The position numbers and the translations under genes are program-made. Positions 1 to 9,420 of a DNA stretch of 23,800 bases are shown here, in pieces (the stretch's first letter is position 1; each line of letters begins with the position of its first letter). Below the pieces are notes generated by a model. It had not been told where the DNA came from and did not search any database. It worked only from the letters and a program-made list of their open reading frames with translations. Source of the stretch: a virus; IMG/VR virus record IMGVR_UViG_3300010370_000245, positions 1 through 23,800 of that record. One strand, written 5' to 3'.

Positions 1-2649
1 GGTTTCACAACCATTACCTTAACTGCTAGCACTGTCGGCCAAAGCTCATCAGATCGTCTAAGTGTCTTAATGGAAGAGCGAGAAATATTCTTCAGACCTT
101 ATAGATTTGGAACAGATGCAATAGAAAGAATGAGGATTAGCCAAGGTCAGTCAATGATCGATGCTGACTTTGAGTATGGTCTACAACCTACAAAATGGGC
201 AGGATATGGGGTAGTAAGAGGTTATCCTAGTGTTTATGAAATTCCAGGGGTTGACTTAATAGTTAACACTATTACAACAGATGGTGGTAGTCCAAATAGC
301 CTAATTACTATTACAACTACAGGTGCTCACGGAATAAGCGACGGGCAGGCTATTAGCATAACTGGATTGAACGACGGAATTAGCGGTTTCAGTCAGGCTG
401 ACGGACTTTTTATTGTTACTATTCCAAATAGCACAAGTATACAATACTATGCCTGGGGAGTTGTGGGGGTCAATAATGATGATCTTAAATCAGATGCTAT
501 TCAGCTTAAAAGAGGAGGTATCTATACTGGGGCAGGATTAAGTGTTGCAAGTGGGTCAAGCTCTGGAGGTAATCCGTCAGTTATTACTATAAATTTTAAC
601 AGTAATCATGGATTAGTCCCCGGATCACCTTTATATGTTTTATCTAATAGAGCTAATGCAACTGGTCCGTTTTATGTTGAAACGGTGCCGAGTCTAACAT
701 CAGTAACATTTACTGCTAGAACTGGCTCTATTGCTAGTATAACATTTACCGCAGTATATTGTATAGCCGGATCTCAAATTATACATAGACCATTTGATGG
801 CGGAGTTTATATCAGCGTAGGTATACCTTCTCATGGTGCTAGTGTAATTAGAGTCAGTAAAAAATATTTTAGATATCAGTCAGGTAAAGGTTTATTATGG
901 TCAACAGGAACTCTTTTCAAACCTAACTATGATATAAGAAGCATATCGTCTTCTGGAACTGCTGCCGGTAGCACAATTACTGTAACACTAGATGGTGTTG
1001 CTCATGGATGTCAAATAGGCGCAACTATTGCTATAGAAGGCGTAAACAGCAGCGGTTACAATGGAAACTATCAAGTAGTCAGTATTGTTAGTGATATCTC
1101 ATTTACAATTACAGCAAATACTGCACTAGGGTCGGCTGCTCCTGTATTGGGTATGGGAGCAAAGGTCGTTTTAGAAGGATGGCACGGTGCAGTAGTAAGA
1201 GCAGGATGCTTCGATGACCAAAATGGAATGTTTTGGGAATATGATGGAATGAATCTTTGTGTGGTTAGAAGAAATTCTACACAACAGCTTACTGGAGTTG
1301 TAACTATAAGCAATGGTAGTAATCAGGTCACAGGAACTAATACAAGATTTTTAACCCAGGTTAGAGCCGGCGATAAAATTGTAATACGAGGAATGACTCA
1401 CTATGTTACAACGGTGGCATCTAATACCAGTATGTTTGTGAACCCAGATTTTAGAGGAGTGTCTGCGGCTATACAGGTTAAGGCAAGTTTAATAGTAGAG
1501 ACTAGGGTAAAGCAGTCTGAATTTAATATAGACAGACTTGACGGAACCGGACCTACTGGATTTAGAATAACTATGGCTAGAATGCACATGCTAGGAATTC
1601 AGTATACATGGTATGGAGCAGGATTTATTGATTTTATGGTGAGAGGAGCCGACGGCAATTGGGTTTACGCTCATAGGTTAAAAAATAATAATGTAAACTA
1701 TGAAGCACATATGAGAACAGGAAATCTTCCTGTAAGATATAGTATCGAAAACGAGGGAGGAATCTCGTATCTCACTAGTTCTACTAATTCTTCACAAACA
1801 TCAATTTATATAAATGATACTACCTATTTTGCTACAACAGGAACAGTATATATTGATAATGAAATTATAAACTATACTGGAAAAACCAGCACAGGTATAT
1901 TAACAGGATGCACTAGAGCAGCCACATTAACTCAATTTATAAATGGTGCAAATAGAAATTTCACCGCAGGCACCGCAGCAGCTCATACTGTTGATACTGG
2001 TGTTATACAGATTTCTAGTTATGGAACACCAACATTAAGTCATTGGGGTAGTGCGTTATTATGTGATGGCATGTTTGATGAAGACCGAGGGTATTTGTTT
2101 AACTATCAAAGAACTTATTTTACTATCACTAGATCAACACAAACATCTTTTTTAATTAGATTGGCCCCTAGTATCTCAAATAGCACTATTGGTGATTTAG
2201 GTGTAAGGGATTTGCTCAATAGAAGCCAATTGTTGTTAAATGCCTGTACAGTGAGTTTAGCTAACGGTGCCGGAAATCCGACTAGTGTTGTTGTCGAAGG
2301 CATTTTAAATCCTAAAAATTTTAGTAATGCTACATGGACTGCATTAAATTTAGAAAGTGCAGGAGGCCAACCGAGCTTTGCTCAAGTGGCAACTAGTGTG
2401 ACATATAGCTCAGGAAGCTATGCTCTCCCAGGTGAACAGGTATTTGCTTTTGCTGCGCAACCATCAGGTGATGCAACATTAGATCTTAATCAACTAAAAG
2501 AATTAACTAACAGTCCACTAGGTGGCAGTGGAGCATTTCCTAACGGGCCGGATATTTTAGCAGTTAATGTTCGTGTGTCGGGTGGGCAAGTTAGCACCGC
2601 TACAGTTATCGGAGCAGTTTTAATAAGATGGAGTGAAGCTCAGGCTTAA
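1..2649 (+). CDS. Large mosaic virion structural protein (tail/baseplate-fibre region), 5' end outside window
   Basis: The reading frame is open from base 1 to the TAA at 2647-2649. The ATG at 70 has no ribosome binding site and lies inside the open frame, so the gene probably begins upstream of the window. At least 882 codons are present. Just after that ATG comes a block (RPYRFGTDAIERMRISQGQS, then DADFEYGLQPTKW) that I recognise from virion proteins of aquatic T4-like phages. Three degenerate repeats of about 65 residues follow, each with a His-Gly pair (nt ~283-460, ~562-760, ~946-1150). After them come a segment with 'NGSNQVTGTNTRF' (nt ~1300-1480), a 'GTVYIDNEIINYTG' segment (nt ~1840-1990) and a C-terminal part around 'HWGSALLCDGMFDEDRGY'. 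Thr, Ser, Gly and Asn are abundant and no membrane segment is visible. It heads a run of three surface-protein genes. The family link is from memory of similar proteins; its exact place in the virion is inferred. Confidence 0.8.
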   Translation, partial: GFTTITLTASTVGQSSSDRLSVLMEEREIFFRPYRFGTDAIERMRISQGQSMIDADFEYGLQPTKWAGYGVVRGYPSVYEIPGVDLIVNTITTDGGSPNSLITITTTGAHGISDGQAISITGLNDGISGFSQADGLFIVTIPNSTSIQYYAWGVVGVNNDDLKSDAIQLKRGGIYTGAGLSVASGSSSGGNPSVITINFNSNHGLVPGSPLYVLSNRANATGPFYVETVPSLTSVTFTARTGSIASITFTAVYCIAGSQIIHRPFDGGVYISVGIPSHGASVIRVSKKYFRYQSGKGLLWSTGTLFKPNYDIRSISSSGTAAGSTITVTLDGVAHGCQIGATIAIEGVNSSGYNGNYQVVSIVSDISFTITANTALGSAAPVLGMGAKVVLEGWHGAVVRAGCFDDQNGMFWEYDGMNLCVVRRNSTQQLTGVVTISNGSNQVTGTNTRFLTQVRAGDKIVIRGMTHYVTTVASNTSMFVNPDFRGVSAAIQVKASLIVETRVKQSEFNIDRLDGTGPTGFRITMARMHMLGIQYTWYGAGFIDFMVRGADGNWVYAHRLKNNNVNYEAHMRTGNLPVRYSIENEGGISYLTSSTNSSQTSIYINDTTYFATTGTVYIDNEIINYTGKTSTGILTGCTRAATLTQFINGANRNFTAGTAAAHTVDTGVIQISSYGTPTLSHWGSALLCDGMFDEDRGYLFNYQRTYFTITRSTQTSFLIRLAPSISNSTIGDLGVRDLLNRSQLLLNACTVSLANGAGNPTSVVVEGILNPKNFSNATWTALNLESAGGQPSFAQVATSVTYSSGSYALPGEQVFAFAAQPSGDATLDLNQLKELTNSPLGGSGAFPNGPDILAVNVRVSGGQVSTATVIGAVLIRWSEAQA

Positions 2650-2654
2650 TCATT

Positions 2655-4052
2655 ATGACAATCGCTGCTAACCTTTCCTATCTTCAAGACAATCAAGGTA
2701 ATATAACGTCAGGAACATTTAATGTTGCTGCGGCTCCTTTTACGATTGCTATTGCTAGTAGCGAAAAAGTTAGGATTGATAATAATGGTTACCTTTTAGT
2801 TAATCGAACTACAAGTCAAGGGAATTATCATCTACAGGTTCAGGGTAACACTTATATTAGCGGAACTATGGAGGCTGGAACGATTATTGCCAGCAACTTT
2901 GCAGGAGTTAGTAATACCTCTACAAATTTATCAGGCGGAGATGCTAACCAAATAGTGTATCAAACAGCACCCGGGCAAACCGGATTCTTGCCTGTTGGAC
3001 CAATCAATACCGTATTAGTAGGCACAGGAAATGCTCCCAATTTTCAAAACTTCTTTACACTAGGTTCTACCACTGACTCTACTAACACACAAACCGGGGC
3101 TTTGATTGTCAGAGGTGGAGCGGCCATCCAAAAAAATCTATATGTTTTTGGAAATGTAGTCAGCTCGGGAACAATTGTAGGTAGTGTAGCACAAGCCTCA
3201 ACAGCTACATTTGCTATATCAGCCGGATCTGCAACAACAGCTACTAACGCCTTGTTTGCCAATACTGCAACCTTTGCCTATACTGCAACTACTGCTACAC
3301 ATCTGCTAGGGGGTGCAGGTGGGAGTATTCCATATCAAACTGCCGCAGGTCAGACAGCATTCTTGGCTATAGGTGCTAACCAATATGTGTTAACAGTCAG
3401 CGGAACAACACCTGCTTGGTCACCATTAAGTGGTGTTAGTGCGGGAAGTGCATTGACAGCAACTAATGTAGCATTTGGAACTGCTGGCCAGATCCCATAT
3501 CAATCATCACCGGGAGTGACTGTATTTGTTGGACCAGGAAATACTGGTGAAATACTAGTAAGTAGATCAACATCGGGACCTATATTTCAAAATACTCTAA
3601 CACTAGCAGGAACTACCGCTGCTTCGAGCACAATGACTGGCGCTTTTCAAGTAAGAGGTGGTGCTGGCATCGGCGGTGATCTGTATGTAGGCGGCACAAT
3701 ATATGGATTAAATGGTCAGGGTATTAGACCTAGAGTGGTAGCATATGCTAACGCTACCAGCATAACGCTCAATGCTGATACAACAGATATTGCCACACAG
3801 ACAAATACACAAGCAGCAGGCACGCTGACCTTTGCTGCGCCCACAGGAACCCCATATGATGGTCAGAAAATTTTAGTTAGATTAGTATGCACTAATGCCC
3901 AAAGTTTCAGCTTTAATGCGGTATTTCAAGGGTCGTCTGAAATGGCATTGCCTACTAGTAGTAGTAGCGGCGGAAAATATGACTATATGGGATTTATATA
4001 TAATTCGGCTGCCGTCAAGTGGCAACTTATAGCAAAAATGTTCGGTTTTTAA
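2655..4052 (+). CDS. Tail-fibre-like protein with two types of internal repeat
   Basis: A 465-aa protein starting 5 bp after the previous stop, with no convincing ribosome binding site, so translation may be coupled. Two repeat types alternate. Type A is a 'QIxYQtApGqTxFl' motif seen three times (nt ~2935-2995, ~3310-3370, ~3478-3535). Type B is 'TGAxxVRGGAxIxxxLYVxG', seen twice (nt ~3059-3180 and ~3602-3720). Type B is typical of phage fibre shafts with beta-structured repeats. The last ~110 residues look like a compact C-terminal domain ('YDGQKILVRLVC', 'FIYNSAAVKWQLIAKMFGF') with an aromatic end, as in fibre tips that bind a receptor or trimerise. Ala, Thr, Gly and Ser dominate. The fibre role rests on the repeats and the neighbours; attachment site and receptor are unknown. 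Confidence 0.75.
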   Translation: MTIAANLSYLQDNQGNITSGTFNVAAAPFTIAIASSEKVRIDNNGYLLVNRTTSQGNYHLQVQGNTYISGTMEAGTIIASNFAGVSNTSTNLSGGDANQIVYQTAPGQTGFLPVGPINTVLVGTGNAPNFQNFFTLGSTTDSTNTQTGALIVRGGAAIQKNLYVFGNVVSSGTIVGSVAQASTATFAISAGSATTATNALFANTATFAYTATTATHLLGGAGGSIPYQTAAGQTAFLAIGANQYVLTVSGTTPAWSPLSGVSAGSALTATNVAFGTAGQIPYQSSPGVTVFVGPGNTGEILVSRSTSGPIFQNTLTLAGTTAASSTMTGAFQVRGGAGIGGDLYVGGTIYGLNGQGIRPRVVAYANATSITLNADTTDIATQTNTQAAGTLTFAAPTGTPYDGQKILVRLVCTNAQSFSFNAVFQGSSEMALPTSSSSGGKYDYMGFIYNSAAVKWQLIAKMFGF

Positions 4053-4061
4053 TTTAGTGAT

Positions 4062-7000
4062 ATGGCAAATAAGTATTGGCGAAGCACTATAGCATCAGGA
4101 AGTTGGAACTCATCGGCAAATTGGAGTCTTAATAGCTCTACCCCTCCCTATACAAATACCAGTGCTCCTACCAGCTTAGATGATGTATTCTTTGAAAGTA
4201 ATGCTACTGTGTCTTTTACCACTTCAGCTAACTGTAGGCTGCTGAGAATAAGGGCCAATGTGACATTCAATGCAGGCAGTATAGGAACAATAAGTGTAAA
4301 TGGCGACCTTGAGTGTGATTATTTTACCACGGTAAGATATAATGGAACTACTGCTATTACCATGGTAGGTAGTGCCGCACAAAATATCTATCCTAGTAGC
4401 GATATGAATGTTCAGAATTTTAGAATTAACAAAGCTACTGGGGCAACGGCTACTCTCCACGGTCAACTGAATATTACCATAAACACAACCAATGCTTCTA
4501 GGTTTTTTCACACCACAGGAAATTTCAATCTAAATGGTAATACTTTGGTATGCAGATATTACGATCAAAGCGCAACTGGTAATAGAGCATTTAATCTCAA
4601 TGGCACAGTTAGAGTTATCGGGCAAAGCGGTAATATAGTTATAGGAATCGCAAGTCCCAACCTAACCTATACAGACAAGTCAGGTTGGATAGAAGTAGCA
4701 CCAGACGGCGGCACAGGCACAATAGGATGTGTATTTCACACACAGAATAGAAATGCTGCACCTAAAGTAAGATTCACTAATAATAGAAACTACTCAGTAT
4801 CTGGTAATTGTGAAGAGGTTGAATTAAACGGTGCTTTTGTCTCTACGACTAATATTGGAATTTTCGGACCACTTACTGGTACTCCCACTGTGACATCTAT
4901 GATTACCGGCGTAACTGTTACAATACTGGGCGTAGCAGGGCAAACTGTAGAATACCCGGGATATAATGCTATTTTTGGCACATTGGCATTTAGTGGTTTT
5001 GCCGGTGCCTCTGGTATTACATTCAACATAAGTGGTGTTCGAGCTAACACAATAAACTGCACAACTTCATTTTGTACCTATAATATTTCCATAACCGCAA
5101 ATGTATCTGGTTTTACATCAACTACTCTCAATGCCACAGGCATAGGATCGACTTATAATTATGATAATTTTTATGATCAAGCAGCCTCTACTATCAATAT
5201 GGGGGGCAGTGCGGCTACAGTTCATTTTGTTAAATACTATGCTACATTTGATACCATAGGCTCAATTAATTTTACTATAGGAAATTTGACATTAGAAACT
5301 ACAATTTATTGTAGATTTTTTAATTCAAATACTGCCAATACTAGAGTCTTTCTTTTTCAAAACAATTGGATCAGGGTTGGTCATTCTAGGTCCAGCACAG
5401 GATCGGGGGCAGAAGCTAATGGAACTGGCGCAATTGCTATCACCGGAACATCGGCTCAAATAACCTCTGATGCGGAAACAACATATGATGGCGGATTTTG
5501 GCTATCAGGTAGCGGGACCTGCACACTGGGCACTTGGGGTATTATTCATGCTCCTAGGTTTGTTATAGAGGCTATCAATAATGTTGGACTAACTGCCAAC
5601 ATTACCAGCGGTAATGTTCGTCGTTGTGAAATACAAAACAGTGTTACATTTGGATCAAGCACAATAGCGATTACCAAAGAAGATTTTGTTTGGAATGGTG
5701 GAGGAACACCTAATTTAACTAATTTAACCTTGGATCATATACATACTTCCAATATAAATGTGGATTTTAGACCCAGTGAAGCACTCGGCAGTAATCCTAA
5801 TCTTAGAATAGGCACATTTAGAATTCCTGGTACGGCAGGAGCAAATGTTACCTGGAACCTAAATGTCTATTGTAGGTTTATGAGCCTGCTAGTTTCTACA
5901 GGAAATTTTTATTTAGATGATGTTAATTTTGTAAATCAAATAACTGCCAGTGGTATAAATGCTATCTACAGATACAACACAGTTATTAATAATACCGGAG
6001 TTACAACCAGCGAACAAATTACTATGGGTGGTAGTGCTAGCACTCAACATAGAGTAGAATGGTATGATGTTAATGTAAATGGTATTATAAATCATTCGAT
6101 AGGGTTATTACACCTAGACTGGGATTTAAATTGTCGCACATTTAGAAGTAATGTCACTGCTAATACTAGAGTATGGGAATTTAACGGTAATTGGATTAAT
6201 ACTACTGGTTCTGGTATATTCGACATTGTAGGATCAACCGCTATTACTTCAGATGCAGAAACAAGTCCTTGGGGTGGAGGTTTTAGGGTAAGAGGTTCTG
6301 GGAGTTATCATACTTTTGGAACCGTTCCTGGAATACATGCGCCTAGGGTAATTTTTGATCCTCAAGGCAGCACCGTTACCGTGGGAGTAACCAGCGGAAA
6401 TGTTCGAGAAGTATATTTAGAGGCGGGAACTCTTACCTTTCTTACCAGTAGCGTAATAACCTTTGTGAGATCTGGAATGAGTCATGCCGGCGGCACATAT
6501 AATACAGTAAATTTAACATGTATTATAAATTTTGTTGCTAACGAAACTTTTGATTATACATATACTAGAATAGGAACACTACAAGTTTCTGGAGCACCTA
6601 CGGGATTAACTTATAATCTTAGTGCTGATTGTAACACTCTAACGATTTCTTCGGGCAGTAACACATATAACCTCGATAATATCACACACGGTATTGTTAC
6701 ATTAAGTGGTGGGTCTGCTACTTATAATTGTAACTATCTACGACAAAATACAGGAGCAGGCGCTAGAACATTATCAGGCACAGGTTCTACTTATAATTTG
6801 ACTAATTGGCAGGCACTGGGAACTATAACTCATAGTGCTGGCACCGTAAATCTTACCTCTAATAATAATCTTTTCGACCAATGGCAATCAACATCTGGAC
6901 TTACTAGACGACTACAAGCCAATGGCTATTTTATATATTGTGCAACCTCAGTGAATTTTCAATCAGGCATTACTGGATTTACTTCAGATAGTAATGGTGG

Positions 7001-9302
7001 CTTCGAAATGGATAATGGCAATGCTAACTTAACTGCTATTCTATCAACAGATACCAATGCTTTTGATTTTAGAATATATGGTAATATGTCCTGGAGTTTT
7101 GGCGGAACAGTGAATACCTTGATCCTAGGAGGTGGTGCCGGTATAACAGGGTTAACTCAGATGTATGTAAGAAAAAATGTCATACAAGGGTATCCTTGGA
7201 CCACGGTTAACTCACTTTCCAATCTTCGAATATACATGGTTAGCAACGGAACTTATGACGCAGATACACCCAGTCCAGTGGGTTTAGTTGTCGCCCAAAA
7301 TAATGGGCAAAGCATCACGGTTAACAATATGTATGCTTCTCAAGTTGATTTTACAGGGGCTACTTCAAATTATACAATTAATAATGCCACAGCTATAACT
7401 ATCTTAAACTGTAGTGGTAGCGGTTCTACTTATAACTTGTTATCATTTAGCGGAACAACAGTAAACCTTACCGCACTTTTTGCCAGCGGAACTCCTGTTT
7501 ACAACATAGGATCTATTGTGATTACAGGATCTGCTGTAGGACAAGGACTACAATTTCAGGGGGGTGGTAATTTAAACCTAGTAGGAAATCCTTCTTTCTA
7601 TCGTATCAATTCAAATGTTGGCAATACAAGAAGTTTTAATTTCGGCAGTTATTTTATTATTATGGAAGCAGGCGGTAATGTTAACATTGCCAATTCGGCA
7701 CAATTCAGCTCTACTGAGACAGGGGGTGGATGGAGGCTGAGAAATAATAATACCATGGATATAGGTATATTGGCATCTGGTGCTTCTATGAATATCCAAT
7801 TTCAAGGTGTTTTAACTCTGTCTACACCTGGAAATACATTTATTAAAACACTTCAAAATTATTGGGATGGTGATGCAGGAACACCTGGATACATAAATAC
7901 AGCCAATTTTACCCTAACTGTCTACGGTGGAGTAAAATTAGCTGGTGACGGTAATCTAAACTATGGTAATTGGTCTACTACAAATATAACTGTTATAAAT
8001 AATGACACTGCTGCAAATCCTTCCTTTACTTCATATCCTTCCGGCGCATCAGGTTCTGTAACTATCCCTAATCTTGATGTATCCGGTGCAGGGGTGACAA
8101 GAAATCTAGTAGGAAACTTATATGTAGGAACATTTACTTTTAATTCAGGTAGTTTTAATTTAAATAACAATACAATTTTTGCTACCACATGTACATTAAA
8201 TTCAACTACAAAGTCCATAGCTTCAGGAACATCAGGAAAAATACAAACTATAAATTGGAGCCATGCAGACATAAGCGCAATGACATGGACAGGCACAGGT
8301 TACATCGAAGTTTATAACGGAACACTAAACAATGGAGGCACTACAGGCGCTACTACTAATATTGCTAACTTTAGGATAGCAGGAAATCCCACAGTCAACA
8401 ATAATTTTTATGCAAACAACCTAATACTTGTCGGATGGACTCCTAATTCTAGTCTTTATAGAACATATATTGCAGGTAATCTAACCTATTCTGGTGGAAT
8501 GGATTCAACAGCATACCTACATACCTTTGAATTTATCGGGACAAATGCAGCTTCAGTATCTACTACAGCAGCAATGACTAATTCTTTTCCAAGGTTTATT
8601 ATCTCTGGAGGTAAAACACTTACAATTCAGAATTCTATACTTGCTAGTATTATCCAAATAAATGCTTCAAACACCTTAAACACAAATGATCAAGCAATAA
8701 CCATTGATAATAGTGTAATAAACAATGGGACAGTCACATTAGGGTCTAGTATAATAACTATGTCTTCTAACAGTGGTAGTATTTGGAGTGGCAGTGCTAG
8801 TCAAATTGTTAACGGAGGAACCTCAGAGATTAAGTTTACAGGCACAGGATCGTTTGATAAAACTGTTTATTTTGGAACTGGTAATACGCTCAACAAGTTA
8901 ACAAATGGAACAACATTTTCACATAGTGGAAGCGGGGACGGCACAGGGTGGTTAATAATTCAATCTGATAACCTTTCTATAGCTCTTGTGGCCAAAAATC
9001 CTGGTGCCTATTCTGCAGGTTTCAAATTTACTAACCAAGGAGCTGGTATAGCCAAAGTTACAGCGTTCTCTATAGATGGTATTTCTGGATTTCCTACCTA
9101 TGTTCAAGGTCCTATAACTAAACCAGGAAGTGTAGGAACTATGACATTTAATTGGTTGGGAGTAAAAAATTCAGTGGTATCAGGAGGTGCTCCTCCTGGT
9201 TGGTATGCTAATAGCAGTATAGACTATGGAGGCAACACAGGATGGATATTTGCCGCTCCAGTTAATACAAATAACGGTAACGGATTTTTTGTATTTTTCT
9301 AG
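4062..9302 (+). CDS. Giant beta-repeat adhesin-like structural protein (1746 aa)
   Basis: This is the largest gene in the window, starting 9 bp after the fibre-like gene. The N-terminus ('ANKYWRSTIASGSWNSSANW', then 'APTSLDDVFF') resembles the opening of large phage and bacterial surface proteins with parallel beta-repeats. Most of the protein is Asn/Thr/Ser/Gly-rich short beta-strand rungs, for example 'NTYNLDNIT', 'ATYNCNYLR' and 'STYNLTNW' around residues 860-930. A module of ~140-150 residues occurs twice, at about residues 378-530 and 653-790. Both copies share 'MGGSA', 'NTRVxxFxxNWI', 'ITSDAET', 'HAPR' and 'SGNVR'. Cys recurs at similar rung positions ('YCRFF', 'YCRFM', 'NCRTF', 'DCNTL'). 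The C-terminus ('GGNTGWIFAAP') and its aromatic end resemble other fibre C-termini. No signal peptide, membrane helix or catalytic motif is visible. Host adhesion or decoration is inferred from size, composition and position. Confidence 0.75.
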   Translation: MANKYWRSTIASGSWNSSANWSLNSSTPPYTNTSAPTSLDDVFFESNATVSFTTSANCRLLRIRANVTFNAGSIGTISVNGDLECDYFTTVRYNGTTAITMVGSAAQNIYPSSDMNVQNFRINKATGATATLHGQLNITINTTNASRFFHTTGNFNLNGNTLVCRYYDQSATGNRAFNLNGTVRVIGQSGNIVIGIASPNLTYTDKSGWIEVAPDGGTGTIGCVFHTQNRNAAPKVRFTNNRNYSVSGNCEEVELNGAFVSTTNIGIFGPLTGTPTVTSMITGVTVTILGVAGQTVEYPGYNAIFGTLAFSGFAGASGITFNISGVRANTINCTTSFCTYNISITANVSGFTSTTLNATGIGSTYNYDNFYDQAASTINMGGSAATVHFVKYYATFDTIGSINFTIGNLTLETTIYCRFFNSNTANTRVFLFQNNWIRVGHSRSSTGSGAEANGTGAIAITGTSAQITSDAETTYDGGFWLSGSGTCTLGTWGIIHAPRFVIEAINNVGLTANITSGNVRRCEIQNSVTFGSSTIAITKEDFVWNGGGTPNLTNLTLDHIHTSNINVDFRPSEALGSNPNLRIGTFRIPGTAGANVTWNLNVYCRFMSLLVSTGNFYLDDVNFVNQITASGINAIYRYNTVINNTGVTTSEQITMGGSASTQHRVEWYDVNVNGIINHSIGLLHLDWDLNCRTFRSNVTANTRVWEFNGNWINTTGSGIFDIVGSTAITSDAETSPWGGGFRVRGSGSYHTFGTVPGIHAPRVIFDPQGSTVTVGVTSGNVREVYLEAGTLTFLTSSVITFVRSGMSHAGGTYNTVNLTCIINFVANETFDYTYTRIGTLQVSGAPTGLTYNLSADCNTLTISSGSNTYNLDNITHGIVTLSGGSATYNCNYLRQNTGAGARTLSGTGSTYNLTNWQALGTITHSAGTVNLTSNNNLFDQWQSTSGLTRRLQANGYFIYCATSVNFQSGITGFTSDSNGGFEMDNGNANLTAILSTDTNAFDFRIYGNMSWSFGGTVNTLILGGGAGITGLTQMYVRKNVIQGYPWTTVNSLSNLRIYMVSNGTYDADTPSPVGLVVAQNNGQSITVNNMYASQVDFTGATSNYTINNATAITILNCSGSGSTYNLLSFSGTTVNLTALFASGTPVYNIGSIVITGSAVGQGLQFQGGGNLNLVGNPSFYRINSNVGNTRSFNFGSYFIIMEAGGNVNIANSAQFSSTETGGGWRLRNNNTMDIGILASGASMNIQFQGVLTLSTPGNTFIKTLQNYWDGDAGTPGYINTANFTLTVYGGVKLAGDGNLNYGNWSTTNITVINNDTAANPSFTSYPSGASGSVTIPNLDVSGAGVTRNLVGNLYVGTFTFNSGSFNLNNNTIFATTCTLNSTTKSIASGTSGKIQTINWSHADISAMTWTGTGYIEVYNGTLNNGGTTGATTNIANFRIAGNPTVNNNFYANNLILVGWTPNSSLYRTYIAGNLTYSGGMDSTAYLHTFEFIGTNAASVSTTAAMTNSFPRFIISGGKTLTIQNSILASIIQINASNTLNTNDQAITIDNSVINNGTVTLGSSIITMSSNSGSIWSGSASQIVNGGTSEIKFTGTGSFDKTVYFGTGNTLNKLTNGTTFSHSGSGDGTGWLIIQSDNLSIALVAKNPGAYSAGFKFTNQGAGIAKVTAFSIDGISGFPTYVQGPITKPGSVGTMTFNWLGVKNSVVSGGAPPGWYANSSIDYGGNTGWIFAAPVNTNNGNGFFVFF

Positions 9303-9314
9303 CGTGAAGTATAT

Positions 9315-9322
9315 AATAAATA
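9315..9322 (+). promoter_or_regulatory. Weak late-promoter-like octamer AATAAATA
   Basis: The octamer fits the late-promoter pattern seen elsewhere in the window and lies 13 bp after the adhesin stop. The nearest confident start codon is ~100 bp away, and a second, better placed octamer lies at 9392-9399. It could be a chance AT-rich match. Confidence 0.25.
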
Positions 9323-9346
9323 ACTAGATTATCTATTATCTAGTTA
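9321..9346. other. AT-rich perfect inverted repeat (9-bp stem, 8-nt loop)
   Basis: TAACTAGAT at 9321-9329 is exactly complementary to ATCTAGTTA at 9338-9346, with the 8-nt loop TATCTATT. It follows the adhesin stop by 18 bp and has no T-run behind it, so it is not a standard intrinsic terminator. It may stabilise the 3' end of the long adhesin mRNA, serve as a processing site or bind a protein. The rest of the 9303-9420 gap holds an octamer before the next gene and a 21-codon reading frame that I do not call as a gene. Confidence 0.5.
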
Positions 9347-9391
9347 AATTATGGCACCTTTTCACAAATTATCTCTGCAAAAAAACAGCAC

Positions 9392-9399
9392 CATAAATA
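9392..9399 (+). promoter_or_regulatory. Late-promoter-like octamer CATAAATA
   Basis: CATAAATA lies 21 nt before the ATG at 9421, leaving room for a ~16-nt leader with an AAGGT-type ribosome binding site at 9410-9414. It matches the octamers before gp14 and the tube-like gene exactly. Confidence 0.6.
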
Positions 9400-9420
9400 T
9401 CGGAGCCATAAGGTAAAGGT

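Noticed and set aside
7961-8296. Minus-strand open frame of 111 codons inside the giant adhesin gene
   Set aside because: It lies wholly antisense to a well-supported gene, has no ribosome binding site and its protein is a low-complexity mirror of the Asn/Thr-rich sense codons.
9321-9346. AT-rich hairpin as an intrinsic terminator
   Set aside because: The stem has only two G-C pairs and is not followed by a T-run, unlike the two clear terminators in the window.
9351-9416. 21-codon frame as a real small gene
   Set aside because: It is very short, without a ribosome binding site, and contains the promoter octamer of the next gene; kept only as a possible decayed fragment.
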